Source: Ningiella ruwaisensis
Lineage (GTDB): Bacteria > Pseudomonadota > Gammaproteobacteria > Enterobacterales > Alteromonadaceae
Reading direction: 5' to 3'
DNA length: 64,000 nucleotides
NCBI RefSeq assembly: GCF_004798935.1
Contig: NZ_RAHT01000002.1
Span: forward strand, 1-64,000
The notes under the pieces are model-generated. The model did no database searches. It was given only the letters and a program-made list of their open reading frames with translations, and had not been told where the DNA came from. Position numbers and translations under genes: made by a program. Numbering within the stretch: position 1 is the stretch's first letter; each line of letters opens with the position of its first letter. Below, one piece after another: positions 18,484-28,264 of the stretch.

Positions 18484-19247
18484 TATTCAGACTCCTCTGC
18501 CCCGCCGCGTTTTCCTTCCGCCAAATATCCTTTAAGCACCCCCTCTATTACGCGCGGGTTCTGACCATCAGCAATGCCGAGAATGCCATCAAGTATGAGG
18601 CATTGATTCAGTTTTTCTTCATTAGCTCTGATCCCCAGTTTAAATGCGATAGGTAAACAAACAATGTTTGCCAACATGGCACCGTAAAGGGTGGTTAAGA
18701 GTGCGACTGCCATTGCCGGGCCGATTGCTTTAGGGTCGTCCATATTCGAAAGCATGGCAACCAAACCAATTAGCGTACCTATCATGCCCATGGCGGGTGC
18801 CACGTCACCTAAGGATTTAAAAATAACACTGCCAGCACTGTGGCGTTCTGAGGTGTTTGAAATATCTTTTGCCATGGTAGTGCGAACAACATCCACATCA
18901 TGACCATCCACAAGCATGTCTACGCCTTTTTGCATAAAGCTATTATCAATTTCGGCTTCTTCCAGCGCCAAAAAACCACCTTTACGAGCAGCGTCAGCCA
19001 TTTCTACGATTTTTGCAATTAATTCTTCCGGTGTTTGAATTTTAAACGCAAATGCTTTTGCAGCAATTTTGCCCGCACCCAAAAATTGAGCAAGGGGATA
19101 TTGCATTAACACCACAAAAGTAGAGCCGCCAAATACTATTAGTACAGACGGTACATTAAAAAATATGCCTAGGTCGCCGCCTAGAACCATCGCCATGATG
19201 ACAAAACCAAGCGCGCCGATGAGGCCGATCAGTGTTGCTAAATCCAC
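18483..19247 (-). CDS. pomA: Sodium-type flagellar motor stator PomA (MotA family)
   Basis: 254 residues from a GTG start at 19247, which reads V-D-L-A-T-L-I-G-L-I-G as in PomA and is preceded by AGAGGAG at six bases. A longer frame reaching 19394 adds about 49 residues of unlikely sequence and was rejected. Four membrane helices are visible, with the MotA/TolQ/ExbB signature G-D-V-A-P-A-M-G-M-I-G-T-L-I-G-L in the third. It pairs with PomB in the stator ring. Confidence 0.92.
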   Translation of the reverse strand: MDLATLIGLIGALGFVIMAMVLGGDLGIFFNVPSVLIVFGGSTFVVLMQYPLAQFLGAGKIAAKAFAFKIQTPEELIAKIVEMADAARKGGFLALEEAEIDNSFMQKGVDMLVDGHDVDVVRTTMAKDISNTSERHSAGSVIFKSLGDVAPAMGMIGTLIGLVAMLSNMDDPKAIGPAMAVALLTTLYGAMLANIVCLPIAFKLGIRANEEKLNQCLILDGILGIADGQNPRVIEGVLKGYLAEGKRGGAEESE

Positions 19248-19549
19248 GGTTGACTCCTCTACCCAATAAAATGCAAAAATTGAGAAATGCATTATTTTAA
19301 AAATGCATTGTTCTATGTATTGGGTTAACGGCAAGCATGCTACATTCTTTATGCCTGATTGCGCTTTTAATTTAGTATTGATATCAAAGCGCACAAATCT
19401 TGTTCGATGTGTTATGTAGAAGACTACAAGCGATGGTTAATGCGGCAAATTTCATTGAATTTAGTAAACATCTTGGGTATTGTTCAACACACTAATATAG
19501 GTGGACCATCATCCCTTTGATGATTGAAACAGGGCAAATATTACCAATT

Positions 19550-19780
19550 ATGAATGCAGATGAACTCAGCTTTGAACAAGCCATGCAAGAGCTTGAAACA
19601 ATCGTCAATCAGATGGAGCAAGGTGATATTAGCCTTGAGGCTTCTTTACAAAGTTTTGAGCGCGGCATTGCCTTGGCGCGTCGAAGTCAAACACTACTTG
19701 AGCAAGCGCAGCAAAAGGTAAAAATACTTAGTCAGGAAGGCGACAAGCAGTCACTTGAAGACTTTCAAGTCCCAGAATGA
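19550..19780 (+). CDS. xseB: Exodeoxyribonuclease VII small subunit
   Basis: 76 residues from the ATG at 19550. The family pattern is clear: L-S-F-E-Q-A-M-Q-E-L-E-T-I-V, then G-D-I-S-L-E-A-S-L-Q-S-F-E-R-G-I-A-L. The small subunit binds XseA to form the single-strand DNA exonuclease. An alternative ATG at 19520 would add ten residues. It begins the xseB-ispA-dxs run conserved in gammaproteobacteria. Confidence 0.92.
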   Translation: MNADELSFEQAMQELETIVNQMEQGDISLEASLQSFERGIALARRSQTLLEQAQQKVKILSQEGDKQSLEDFQVPE

Positions 19781-19817
19781 TGCGATATTTTTACACTTAC
19801 AGGTAAGTACAGCGCTC

Positions 19818-20714
19818 ATGCACGAGGCACTCAAAGAAAAACAGACCCAAAGCATTAAAGGCCTGGAAACCGCTTTTCATCAGTTCATTCAACAAATAGC
19901 ACTACCCAAAAGTCGTTTGCTCGATGCCATGCAATATGCTTTGTTTAACGGAGGAAAACGCATGCGTCCTCTGCTTGTTCGTTTGGTAGCTGATTTATAT
20001 GGCGCGAATGAAAGCGATATTCAGTGCGCCTCACTTGCCGTTGAATGCATGCATAGCTATTCGCTTGTGCACGATGACTTACCCGCAATGGACGATGACA
20101 ATCTTCGTCGAGGAAAACCGACTTGTCATATACAGTTTGATGAAGCAAGTGCCATTTTGGCAGGTGACGCGCTGCAAACATTAGCCTTTGAAGTTTTATG
20201 TGAATTCAAAATGTCAGCATTTGCATCCTCGAAGCGACTTTACTTAATCAAGATATTGGCTCGAGCGAGCGGGATCAGAGGAATGTGTGCAGGCCAAAGT
20301 CTCGATTTGCTTGCAACAAATAAGGAAATTGAGTTAGAAGCACTTTCTCATTTGCACAGTCTGAAGACGGGTGCATTGCTTGAAGCAAGTGTTCTGTTTG
20401 GGGCCAATATTTGTAAACAGGTGACCTCAGGCGATAAAGAAAACCTAAGGGCCTTTGCGCATCATATTGGTATGGCCTTTCAGATACAAGATGATATTCT
20501 TGATGTGGTTTCTGACACTGAAACACTCGGAAAACCGCAAGGTTCAGATCAGGCAAACAATAAAAACACCTTTGTCAGTAAACTGAGTCTGGAGGGTGCT
20601 AAACAGGAATTAAACAATCATCACCAAGAAGCGCTACACGCGCTTGACAGATTACCGTACAATACACGCAATTTAGTATTATTCACTGATTATATGATGA
20701 CGCGAACTTTTTAA
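19818..20714 (+). CDS. ispA: Farnesyl diphosphate synthase (geranyltranstransferase)
   Basis: 298 residues from the ATG at 19818. Earlier in-frame starts overlap xseB. Both aspartate-rich motifs are present: D-D-L-P-A-M-D-D-D and D-D-I-L-D-V, along with G-G-K-R-M-R-P-L. It condenses IPP and DMAPP to geranyl and farnesyl diphosphate. Farnesyl diphosphate feeds quinones and undecaprenyl phosphate and, in this organism, GGPP synthase CrtE at 44508 for carotenoid and retinal. Confidence 0.95.
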   Translation: MHEALKEKQTQSIKGLETAFHQFIQQIALPKSRLLDAMQYALFNGGKRMRPLLVRLVADLYGANESDIQCASLAVECMHSYSLVHDDLPAMDDDNLRRGKPTCHIQFDEASAILAGDALQTLAFEVLCEFKMSAFASSKRLYLIKILARASGIRGMCAGQSLDLLATNKEIELEALSHLHSLKTGALLEASVLFGANICKQVTSGDKENLRAFAHHIGMAFQIQDDILDVVSDTETLGKPQGSDQANNKNTFVSKLSLEGAKQELNNHHQEALHALDRLPYNTRNLVLFTDYMMTRTF

Positions 20715-20759
20715 GCGCCTTAAACATATTAAAACAAGATTAAAAAGACGAACTAAAGC

Positions 20760-22628
20760 ATGACGCTAGATCTTTCACATTATCCACATTTGGCCAAAGC
20801 AAATATTCCGAGTGAATTGCGCCAGCAGCCCAAGCAAAACTTAAAACTGATTGCGAAGGAATTACGCCAGTTTTTGCTTAACTGTGTCAGTCAAAGCAGT
20901 GGACATTTCGCATCAGGGCTCGGTACTGTAGAGCTGACTGTTGCCCTTCACTACGTTTACAACACACCATTTGACAGAATTGTATGGGATGTTGGTCACC
21001 AAGCCTACCCGCATAAAATTCTTACAGGAAGGCGTTTGCGTATGACAAGCATTCGCCAAAAAGATGGATTACATCCTTTCCCGTGGCCGCCTGAGAGCGA
21101 GTACGATACCTTTGCAGTGGGCCACTCCTCCACATCGATCTCTGCGGCGCTGGGAATGGCAATTGCGGCAGAGAAAGAACAGAAAAACCGAAAAGTGGTT
21201 GCGGTAATTGGTGACGGTGCCATGACTGCCGGTCTTGCCTTTGAAGCATTAAACCATGCTGGCGATATTGCAAAAGATTTGGTCGTAGTGCTAAACGACA
21301 ACGAAATGTCCATATCAGAGAATGTGGGTGCGCTTAATAGCCACTTAGCCCGCTTGATGACCGGTTCATTCTTCAACAGCATTCGCGACGGTGGTAAGAA
21401 AATTCTCAGTAACCTGCCTCCAATAAAAGAATTTGCAAGCAAAGCAGAAGAGCACCTTAAAGGCATGGTAGTGCCGGGTACTATTTTTGAAGAGCTAGGC
21501 TTTCGCTATATCGGTCCAATTGATGGACATGATGTTGACGCTATGGTTGATACGCTTGCCAATATGCGCAAAATATCAGGTCCTCAGTTGCTTCATATTG
21601 TCACAAAAAAAGGGAAAGGCTATGAAAAAGCAGAGCAAGACCCTATAAAATGGCATGCCGTACCAAAATTCGATCACACCACCGAAAAGTTTCCAGAGAG
21701 CAAACCGGGTTTACCGACATTTTCAGCAATATTTGGTAATTGGTTATGCGACATGGCTCAAGAAGATAAAGATTTAGTCGCTATCACCCCTGCCATGCGA
21801 GAGGGCTCTGGCATGGTTAAGTTTTCTCAGCGATTTCCGCAGCAGTACTTCGATGTTGCCATAGCAGAGCAGCATGCAGTGACATTGGCGGCCGGTCTTG
21901 CACGCGAAGGTAAACATGCAGTTGTGGCGATATACTCTACTTTTTTGCAGCGAGCTTACGATCAACTTATTCATGATGTGGCCATTCAGAATCTGCCGGT
22001 ACTGTTCGCCATTGACCGGGCAGGCATCGTAGGAGCAGATGGCCCCACCCATCAGGGTGCATTTGATATCAGCTATTTACGCTGCATACCCAATATGATC
22101 ATTATGACACCAGCCGACGAAGCTGAGTGTCGAAACATGCTTTATACCGGTCATAAAGCCGCACAACCGGCTGCAGTTCGCTATCCGCGAGGAGCCGGCA
22201 TTGGCGCCGTACCAGAAGAAAATATGCAGCTTCTTGAAATAGGCAAGGCCCGCTCAATTCGCCAAACGCAGCAAAAAGATAATCGAGTCGCAATACTGAA
22301 TTTCGGTACCTTGTACGGTGAGGCACTAAAAGCAGCTGAGAAAATTGACGCAAGCTTGATTGATATGCGCTTTGTCAAACCTATCGACGAACAAGCTATT
22401 TTAGATGCAGCAAAAAATCACGACCTATTAGTGACACTCGAAGATGGGGCAATCGCAGGCGGTGCGGGAAGCGCAGTGTCACAAGTGTTACATGCAAATA
22501 AGACGTTGGCGCACTTGTTGAACTTAGGACTACCTGATGAGTTTATTATGCAAGGCACTCAGCAAGAAATGTATGCAGAGCTAGGAATAGACGCAGAGGG
22601 AATTGTCAAAGCTATCCAAGAGTTTTAG
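20760..22628 (+). CDS. dxs: 1-deoxy-D-xylulose-5-phosphate synthase
   Basis: 622 residues, the normal length. The thiamine-diphosphate motif G-D-G-A-M-T-A-G ... N-D-N-E-M-S-I-S is near 150-185. The transketolase pyrimidine domain has [15 protein letters not shown], followed by the C-terminal domain. It joins pyruvate and glyceraldehyde-3-phosphate in the first step of the MEP isoprenoid pathway. Third gene of xseB-ispA-dxs, 45 bases after ispA. It sets the precursor supply for the carotenoid island of this window. Confidence 0.97.
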   Translation: MTLDLSHYPHLAKANIPSELRQQPKQNLKLIAKELRQFLLNCVSQSSGHFASGLGTVELTVALHYVYNTPFDRIVWDVGHQAYPHKILTGRRLRMTSIRQKDGLHPFPWPPESEYDTFAVGHSSTSISAALGMAIAAEKEQKNRKVVAVIGDGAMTAGLAFEALNHAGDIAKDLVVVLNDNEMSISENVGALNSHLARLMTGSFFNSIRDGGKKILSNLPPIKEFASKAEEHLKGMVVPGTIFEELGFRYIGPIDGHDVDAMVDTLANMRKISGPQLLHIVTKKGKGYEKAEQDPIKWHAVPKFDHTTEKFPESKPGLPTFSAIFGNWLCDMAQEDKDLVAITPAMREGSGMVKFSQRFPQQYFDVAIAEQHAVTLAAGLAREGKHAVVAIYSTFLQRAYDQLIHDVAIQNLPVLFAIDRAGIVGADGPTHQGAFDISYLRCIPNMIIMTPADEAECRNMLYTGHKAAQPAAVRYPRGAGIGAVPEENMQLLEIGKARSIRQTQQKDNRVAILNFGTLYGEALKAAEKIDASLIDMRFVKPIDEQAILDAAKNHDLLVTLEDGAIAGGAGSAVSQVLHANKTLAHLLNLGLPDEFIMQGTQQEMYAELGIDAEGIVKAIQEF

Positions 22629-22640
22629 TCTGTTGGTGCT

Positions 22641-23135
22641 TTAAAACAGAAACAACTCAAACCAAGATAAGCTTAAATGCAAACAAATGCAGGCCATTGC
22701 GCCTGCGACAATATCATCAAGCATGATACCGAAGCCACCATGTACTTTACGGTCGAACAATCGAATCGGCCAAGGTTTGATGATATCGAAAAATCGAAAA
22801 AGCAAGAATCCAATGGCGAGGCTCATTGGTGTGATATCTATTGCAACAAAAACCACCATCATACCCGCGATTTCGTCCCAAACGATGGAGCCATGATCAT
22901 GTAAACCAAGCGCATCCGAAGTTTTTTGACAAAAGCGGATGCCTAAAATGCAAGCTATGCAGGTCACGAATATAAACCAAAAAATGCTTAAATGGCTCAT
23001 GGCAAGTAGAATCGGAATGGCAGCAATCGAACCAAAGGTTCCTGGCATACATGGCATTAAGCCAGAGCCAAATCCCAATCCCAAAAAATGGTCAGGATTT
23101 TTTAATGAAACGCGAGAGCGTAATTGCTTGTCCAT
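22641..23135 (-). CDS. pgpA: Phosphatidylglycerophosphatase A
   Basis: 164 residues. It has the PgpA motif set (G-F-G-S-G-L-M-P-x-x-P-G-T-F-G-S, then D-H-G-S-I-V-W-D-E-I-A-G) and several membrane helices. It dephosphorylates phosphatidylglycerophosphate to phosphatidylglycerol. Last gene of the nrdR-rib-nusB-thiL-pgpA run and convergent with dxs, as in many gammaproteobacteria. Confidence 0.93.
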   Translation of the reverse strand: MDKQLRSRVSLKNPDHFLGLGFGSGLMPCMPGTFGSIAAIPILLAMSHLSIFWFIFVTCIACILGIRFCQKTSDALGLHDHGSIVWDEIAGMMVVFVAIDITPMSLAIGFLLFRFFDIIKPWPIRLFDRKVHGGFGIMLDDIVAGAMACICLHLSLSWFELFLF

Positions 23136-23185
23136 GAATTAAGGATTTCCTTATTTTGTGAGTCGCGATGCCTGAATAAACAGTG

Positions 23186-24160
23186 CTAAAAGTGCTGATA
23201 CCCTTTCTCGCTGACAGACACAAATGAAAACGGTGAGTCGTTTAACCTCAAGTCAATTTTCCCCTGTGCGCCGGTAACCTGACCAATACAGGTAACTGGA
23301 AGATTGTAGCTAGACATAGCTGTTTCCATACTCACCCTATGTTCTTCTGGCACGGTAAACAGAAGTTCATAGTCATCACCGCCGGTACAGGCAAGCTTGA
23401 GCGCACTTTCCAAATCATTGACGTGTGTGCCCAATTCTTTCGATATAGGTATTTTATCAAGGTGCAGAAGTGCGCCCACTTCAGAAGCACTAACAATATG
23501 CTCCAGGTCTTGTAAGAGCCCATCCGATATATCAATACAAGAGGTGGCAATGCGTCTGAGCGTTGTTCCCGCTAAAACGCGAGGAGTAGGATAATGGTGC
23601 CGATCAGTCAGATAATCTCTTGCGGCTTTATCTTCTATCATTAACTCGTTCTTTAAAAGCGCCAAGCCTGCCGCTGCGTCACCTAACGTTCCGGTCACAA
23701 AAATCCAATCACCCGGTTTCGCATGGCTTCGCGTTAGTATACTTTCGGGTGGCACAAAACCTTGCGCCGTTATTGTAATTGACAACTGACCTTTGACTGT
23801 GTCCCCGCCAATCAGCTGAACAGAGAAATACTCGGTCAGCGCCTTTAACTTATTGGAAAATGCACCGAGCCATTCATCATCAACCGCCGGCAATGAAAGA
23901 GAAAGGCTAATCCATGAGGGCTCTGCGCCCATTGCTGCTAAATCACTTAAGTTAACGGCAATAGCCTTGTGAGCGATTGCTTCAGGGCTTGTGCCTTTTA
24001 AAAAGTGAACACCTTCCAATAGAGTATCGGTTGTCGTGGCTAAATACTGTCCTTGCGCTACCTGTGTAATTGCGGCGTCATCTCCCACCCCAATTAGCAC
24101 ATCCTTGCGACTAAAACTGTTTTCAGTGAAGTAATCGCGTATCAATCTAAATTCGTTCAA
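23186..24160 (-). CDS. thiL: Thiamine-monophosphate kinase
   Basis: 324 residues of the PurM/ThiL fold: G-V-G-D-D-A-A at 25-31, T-D-T-L-x-E-G-V-H-F, D-L-A-A-M-G-A-x-P, G-G-D-T-V-K-G, and D-I-S-D-G-L. It phosphorylates thiamine monophosphate to the diphosphate cofactor, needed among others by Dxs. The start codon appears to be TTG at 24160, two bases after the nusB stop, because the frame offers no ATG or GTG near the conserved N-terminus. Confidence 0.94.
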   Translation of the reverse strand: MNEFRLIRDYFTENSFSRKDVLIGVGDDAAITQVAQGQYLATTTDTLLEGVHFLKGTSPEAIAHKAIAVNLSDLAAMGAEPSWISLSLSLPAVDDEWLGAFSNKLKALTEYFSVQLIGGDTVKGQLSITITAQGFVPPESILTRSHAKPGDWIFVTGTLGDAAAGLALLKNELMIEDKAARDYLTDRHHYPTPRVLAGTTLRRIATSCIDISDGLLQDLEHIVSASEVGALLHLDKIPISKELGTHVNDLESALKLACTGGDDYELLFTVPEEHRVSMETAMSSYNLPVTCIGQVTGAQGKIDLRLNDSPFSFVSVSEKGYQHF

Positions 24161-24162
24161 AC

Positions 24163-24585
24163 CTAACTTCTTTCATGTTTTCTGAGGGTTTTCACCGCTT
24201 TATCTAGCGCGCCATTTATAAATTTATGGCTTTCTTCTGCGCCAAACGTTTTAGCGAGTTCTATTGCTTCGTTGATGACGACTTTGAACGGCGTGTCTGG
24301 TCGATGAACGAGCTCAAAGGTCGCCAGTCGCATGATTGATTTTTCTATGGGGTCGAGTTCTTCAGGTAAACGACCTAAATAAGGTTTATATGCGGTATCA
24401 ATTTCACTTTGATTATCGCTCACGCCCTTGAGTATTGCCTGAAAATACTCCATATCGACTTTTGACATATCGTTGGTGGTGGCTATGTTTAGCTCAACCT
24501 GCGACATATCATTTCCGCTCATTAAATAGCTATAAAGTGCTTGTAAAGCAAGTGTTCTCGCTTGTTTTCGTGCAGCTGGCTTCAC
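24163..24585 (-). CDS. nusB: Transcription antitermination factor NusB
   Basis: 140 residues, all-helical. The N-terminal R-K-Q-A-R-T-L-A-L-Q-A-L-Y motif and C-terminal V-V-I-N-E-A-I-E-L-A-K-T-F-G motif define NusB. With NusE (S10) it binds boxA RNA in rRNA antitermination. GTG start two bases after the ribH stop, so it is translationally linked to ribH. Confidence 0.96.
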   Translation of the reverse strand: MKPAARKQARTLALQALYSYLMSGNDMSQVELNIATTNDMSKVDMEYFQAILKGVSDNQSEIDTAYKPYLGRLPEELDPIEKSIMRLATFELVHRPDTPFKVVINEAIELAKTFGAEESHKFINGALDKAVKTLRKHERS

Positions 24586-24587
24586 AC

Positions 24588-25061
24588 TTACATTCCGTCT
24601 ATTGCGTCAATAACATTGACCATTTCAAGAGCAGAAAGTGCTGCTTCTGAGCCTTTATTTCCTGCTTTCGTACCAGAACGCTCAATGGCTTGCTCAATGC
24701 TGTCAGTGGTGATCACACCAAAAGCAACGGGAATTTGAGCATCGAGAGAAACTTGCGCTAACCCTTTGTTGCATTCACCTGCGACAAAGTCAAAATGCGG
24801 GGTTCCGCCACGTATTACGGCACCTAGCGCGATAATCGCATCAAACTTCCCTTTTGCCGCCACCTTTTTTGCCACCAGAGGAAGCTCATAAGCGCCAGGC
24901 GCTCGAATAACGGTAATATCATCAGGGTTAACTTCACCATGACGCTCGAGTGTATCAAGTGCGCCATCTAATAAACTTTCAACTACAAAACTGTTGAAAC
25001 GGGCTACAACTACAGCAAACTTTTTGCCAGTCGCGCGGATATTACCTTCAATTACATTCAT
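24588..25061 (-). CDS. ribH: 6,7-dimethyl-8-ribityllumazine synthase
   Basis: 157 residues, the usual length. Motifs: V-V-A-R-F-N at the substrate pocket, G-A-Y-E-L-P, and [14 protein letters not shown] with the catalytic His. It condenses the pyrimidinedione product of RibD with 3,4-dihydroxy-2-butanone-4-phosphate from RibB. ATG preceded by AGGAG. Part of the riboflavin run. Confidence 0.97.
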   Translation of the reverse strand: MNVIEGNIRATGKKFAVVVARFNSFVVESLLDGALDTLERHGEVNPDDITVIRAPGAYELPLVAKKVAAKGKFDAIIALGAVIRGGTPHFDFVAGECNKGLAQVSLDAQIPVAFGVITTDSIEQAIERSGTKAGNKGSEAALSALEMVNVIDAIDGM

Positions 25062-25140
25062 GCAATGAGCTCCTGTGAAAAAACGGCGGGAAGTATAGCA
25101 TAATGAAATGGCCGATTCCCTTTTTTTACGCGTGATTTAA

Positions 25141-26247
25141 TCAATCATCGTCGTGCACGTACTCTACAACCTCCAAGCCATAGCCAGATAAGGCAGAATA
25201 CTTTATTGGCTTACTCAGCAAGCGCATTTTCTTAATCCCTAAACTTGCCAGTATCTGACTGCCCACACCGACGGTGCGCGAGGAGCCTTGCCAGGTTTTC
25301 CCTTTTGCTACTTCATCGTTATCTTCAGCTTCAAACTGCTTAACTTGTCCAACGATGTCTTCATGCTTACCTAAAAGCACCAGCACACCGCCTTCATCAT
25401 GAATGCGTTTCATGGCCTTATGCAAGGGTAAAGAACGGTTTATCGCTCGTGTCGAACCTAATAAATCACTTAAGGTATTGTGCAAATGCACCCGCACGAG
25501 CGTCGGCTCTTGTGGATGAATGGGTCCTTTTTGAAGAGCAAAATGAATTTGTTCATCAATGACATCTTTAAATGTTATTAATTCGAAATCGCCATATTCG
25601 GTGGGAAGGTGGCACTTGGCTACCTGTTCAATTGTGGTTTCGTTGAGATTGCGGTATTCAATCAAATCAGCAATTGTGCCAATTTTTAAGTTATGCTTTT
25701 GCGCAAACTTTTCAAGCTCAGGTCTACGCGCCATGGTGCCATCATCGTTGAGGATTTCGACAATAACTGCAGCAGGTTCGCAATTTGCCAAACGCGCAAG
25801 GTCTACTCCGGCTTCGGTGTGACCGGCGCGGTTGAGCACCCCACCTTCTTTGGCAATAAGGGGGAAAATATGGCCAGGTTGAACAATGTCATCTGCCTGG
25901 GCATCTTTGGCAACTGCCGCCTGAATAGTACGCGCACGGTCAGCCGCTGAAATGCCCGTTGTTACGCCTTCTCTAGCTTCAATAGAAACCGTAAAATTTG
26001 TAGAAAACTGCGCACTGTTTTTATCCACCATCAATGGTAGCTTCAAACGTCTGCATCGCTCGGTTGTCATAGGCAAACAAACCAGCCCTCGAGCGTGAGT
26101 GACCATGAAATTTATCGCTTCAGCGGTGACATGTTCAGCTGCCATTATCAAGTCACCTTCATTTTCTCGGTCTTCATCATCCATCAAGATAACCATTTTA
26201 CCTTGACGGATATCTTCGATGATCTCTTCTGTTGTATTTAAAGCCAT
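25141..26247 (-). CDS. ribB: 3,4-dihydroxy-2-butanone-4-phosphate synthase with degenerate GTP cyclohydrolase II domain (RibBX type)
   Basis: 368 residues. Residues 1-200 are a complete RibB domain (D-D-E-D-R-E-N-E-G-D-L near 22, H-T-E-A and the following acidic residues), converting ribulose 5-phosphate to the C4 unit. Residues 205-368 align with GTP cyclohydrolase II but lack the zinc cysteines and the H-R-Q-E-G-R-N-I-G-L loop, so this half should not hydrolyse GTP. Hybrids like this are known as RibBX, and the organism then needs a separate RibA. Placed between ribE and ribH. Confidence 0.9.
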   Translation of the reverse strand: MALNTTEEIIEDIRQGKMVILMDDEDRENEGDLIMAAEHVTAEAINFMVTHARGLVCLPMTTERCRRLKLPLMVDKNSAQFSTNFTVSIEAREGVTTGISAADRARTIQAAVAKDAQADDIVQPGHIFPLIAKEGGVLNRAGHTEAGVDLARLANCEPAAVIVEILNDDGTMARRPELEKFAQKHNLKIGTIADLIEYRNLNETTIEQVAKCHLPTEYGDFELITFKDVIDEQIHFALQKGPIHPQEPTLVRVHLHNTLSDLLGSTRAINRSLPLHKAMKRIHDEGGVLVLLGKHEDIVGQVKQFEAEDNDEVAKGKTWQGSSRTVGVGSQILASLGIKKMRLLSKPIKYSALSGYGLEVVEYVHDDD

Positions 26248-26283
26248 TGTTAAACCCGTTTGTGTGTGTCGTGTTTATGTGTG

Positions 26284-26310
26284 GCTCGAGCACTATTTGT
26301 ATGCTCGAGC
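26284..26310. other. Intercistronic hairpin between ribE and ribB
   Basis: Perfect 9-bp inverted repeat GCTCGAGCA (26284-26292) and TGCTCGAGC (26302-26310) with a 9-base loop, in the 91-base gap downstream of ribE. There is no T tract on either strand, so it is not a standard terminator. It may be an mRNA-processing or stabilising hairpin or a protein site. Confidence 0.45.
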
Positions 26311-26338
26311 TTAATTCATGATTTATGCGCAGAATGCC

Positions 26339-26998
26339 TTACTTTAAAAATCCGTGTTCGGCCAGAAATCGCATGCTTATAACCTGTGATTCAGGATTGG
26401 CTGCTTTATCGCCCAACATGAGTCGCTCAAGGTATCGAGCAATTAAATCTACTTCCAGGTTAACTTGCGTACCTACTTTATAATGACCAATTACCGTTTC
26501 TTTTAGGGTGTGTGGAATAAGCCATAACATGAAAGAAGCGCCTTTGACTTCGTTAACGGTAAGGCTTACTCCATCAACGGTAATTGAGCCTTTATGCGCA
26601 ATATATTTTGCAAGTGAATCAGGTGCCTTTACCCAAATTTCTACATAACGACTGTGTTCATTGATTTGCTCGACCGTGCCAACGCCGTCAACATGACCTG
26701 AAACAATGTGTCCACCAAAGCGGCTATCAGGCCGCATCGCTTTTTCAAGATTCACCTTTGAACCGCGATTATAGTGGGCAAAACCGGTATGTTTAATGGT
26801 TTCCTGAGATACATCAGCCTTATAGTAATTATCGCCTTTGTCTACCACAGTGAGACAAACGCCATTCGTTGCAATGCTATCACCAAGATTTACGTCACTC
26901 ATATCGAGCTTGCCAGTTTGCACACTCAACCGAATATCCTGGCCTAAATTATCTAACGCTGTTATCTCACCAACTGCTTCTATGATCCCGGTAAACAT
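26339..26998 (-). CDS. ribE: Riboflavin synthase alpha chain
   Basis: 219 residues from the ATG that gives M-F-T-G-I-I-E-A, the canonical N-terminus, with GAGG upstream. Upstream in-frame ATGs up to 27031 are not needed. Two lumazine-binding repeats are visible, each with D-S-I/G-S-I...V-x-G-V-C/S-L-T-V. It dismutates two lumazines to riboflavin. Between ribD and the ribBX gene. Confidence 0.95.
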   Translation of the reverse strand: MFTGIIEAVGEITALDNLGQDIRLSVQTGKLDMSDVNLGDSIATNGVCLTVVDKGDNYYKADVSQETIKHTGFAHYNRGSKVNLEKAMRPDSRFGGHIVSGHVDGVGTVEQINEHSRYVEIWVKAPDSLAKYIAHKGSITVDGVSLTVNEVKGASFMLWLIPHTLKETVIGHYKVGTQVNLEVDLIARYLERLMLGDKAANPESQVISMRFLAEHGFLK

Positions 26999-27055
26999 GA
27001 TTGCCTCTTTGTTCCGTGCTCCCCACATCATTTATAAGTGGATGGAGTTATAAAT

Positions 27056-28255
27056 CTATGTTCGAAGTTCTACACTCAGTTTTATATCGTCGCCAATTTG
27101 CTTGACTGAGGATATGCGTCCGCTGAGTTTATTTTCCAAGCTCTCCAAAGGCTTTGATGCCAACAATTCTCTTGCTTGGCCACCTAAAAAACAGGGTGCC
27201 AAGTATAAAATGACTCTATCAATTAACTGAGCATCTAATAAAGCGCCGGCTAGCTTCGCGCCGCCTTCAACCCACAATCGATTGACTTCGCGTTGGCCCA
27301 GGTCGTCAAGCATACGTGCCAGGTCGATATATTGCTCATTTTTTGATGACGAAGCTTGAGGGGGCAACTGCACTTGCTCGACATTGTTCGCACTTGAAGA
27401 CGCTAGCGCTTGATTTGCACTATGGTTGTAAACGAGGGTGGGAAATGGGTCGCTGATTAAATGCAATTGATCATGCAAGCTGTTTTGGCCATCGATAACT
27501 ACTCTTAAGGGTTGAGCTTTACGAACTTGAAACAATCCCGCTGCTTTACTGTCAAGCTCTTCTAAACGCACATTCAGGCGCGGGTTATCAAATAAGGCTG
27601 TTCCTGAGCCAGTGAGAATTGCACACGAACGAGCCCGCTCAAGTTGAACATCTTTTCGGGAAAAAGCTGAGGTGATCCACTGACTCTCGCCGTTTTTAAG
27701 CGCCGTTTTTCCATCTAAACTACTGGCAAGCTTTAATATCACTTGTGGGCGCTTAGTGCGCATCCGAGTAAAAAATGCGGCATTAAGTGCATCTGCTTGC
27801 GCTTGCATAAGCCCGCTGATAACTTCAACGCCCGCCGCCCTCAGTCGCGCAATGCCGCCACCATTCACTCGCGGATTCGGATCGGTACTGGCTATCACCA
27901 CGCGTTTAATTCCTGCCTGAATCAAAGCGTCTGCACATGGGGGTGTGCGACCAAAGTGAGAGCAAGGTTCGAGTGTGACGTAAGCCGTAAGTTGCGCGTT
28001 TGACAAGTTTTGTTTCGCATTTTGCATGGCTTGCAAGGCATAAACTTCAGCGTGCGCCTCGCCGGCCTTTTGATGATATCCCTCGCCAAACACCTGTCCT
28101 TTTTCATCAGCGATAACACAGCCAACCATCGGATTAGGCGAGCATGAGAGCTCCCCTTTTTTCGCCAGTTTTAGTGCGCGCGCCATACATTGCGCATCAA
28201 TATGTGCTTGATTCGCTTGCGTAGAGTCGGTAACGGATAAATGATGATTTGACAT
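27056..28255 (-). CDS. ribD: Bifunctional diaminohydroxyphosphoribosylaminopyrimidine deaminase / reductase
   Basis: 399 residues. The N-terminal deaminase has the zinc site H-A-E-V-Y-A-L and P-C-S-H-F-G-R-T-P-P-C (about 70-110). The C-terminal reductase domain has L-K-L-A-S-S-L-D-G-K-T and V-E-G-G-A-K-L-A-G-A-L-L. It performs two successive steps of riboflavin synthesis. Follows nrdR by 9 bases. The reductase half is slightly longer than in E. coli RibD (insert around 285-310). Confidence 0.95.
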   Translation of the reverse strand: MSNHHLSVTDSTQANQAHIDAQCMARALKLAKKGELSCSPNPMVGCVIADEKGQVFGEGYHQKAGEAHAEVYALQAMQNAKQNLSNAQLTAYVTLEPCSHFGRTPPCADALIQAGIKRVVIASTDPNPRVNGGGIARLRAAGVEVISGLMQAQADALNAAFFTRMRTKRPQVILKLASSLDGKTALKNGESQWITSAFSRKDVQLERARSCAILTGSGTALFDNPRLNVRLEELDSKAAGLFQVRKAQPLRVVIDGQNSLHDQLHLISDPFPTLVYNHSANQALASSSANNVEQVQLPPQASSSKNEQYIDLARMLDDLGQREVNRLWVEGGAKLAGALLDAQLIDRVILYLAPCFLGGQARELLASKPLESLENKLSGRISSVKQIGDDIKLSVELRT

Positions 28256-28264
28256 GCGGGCAAT

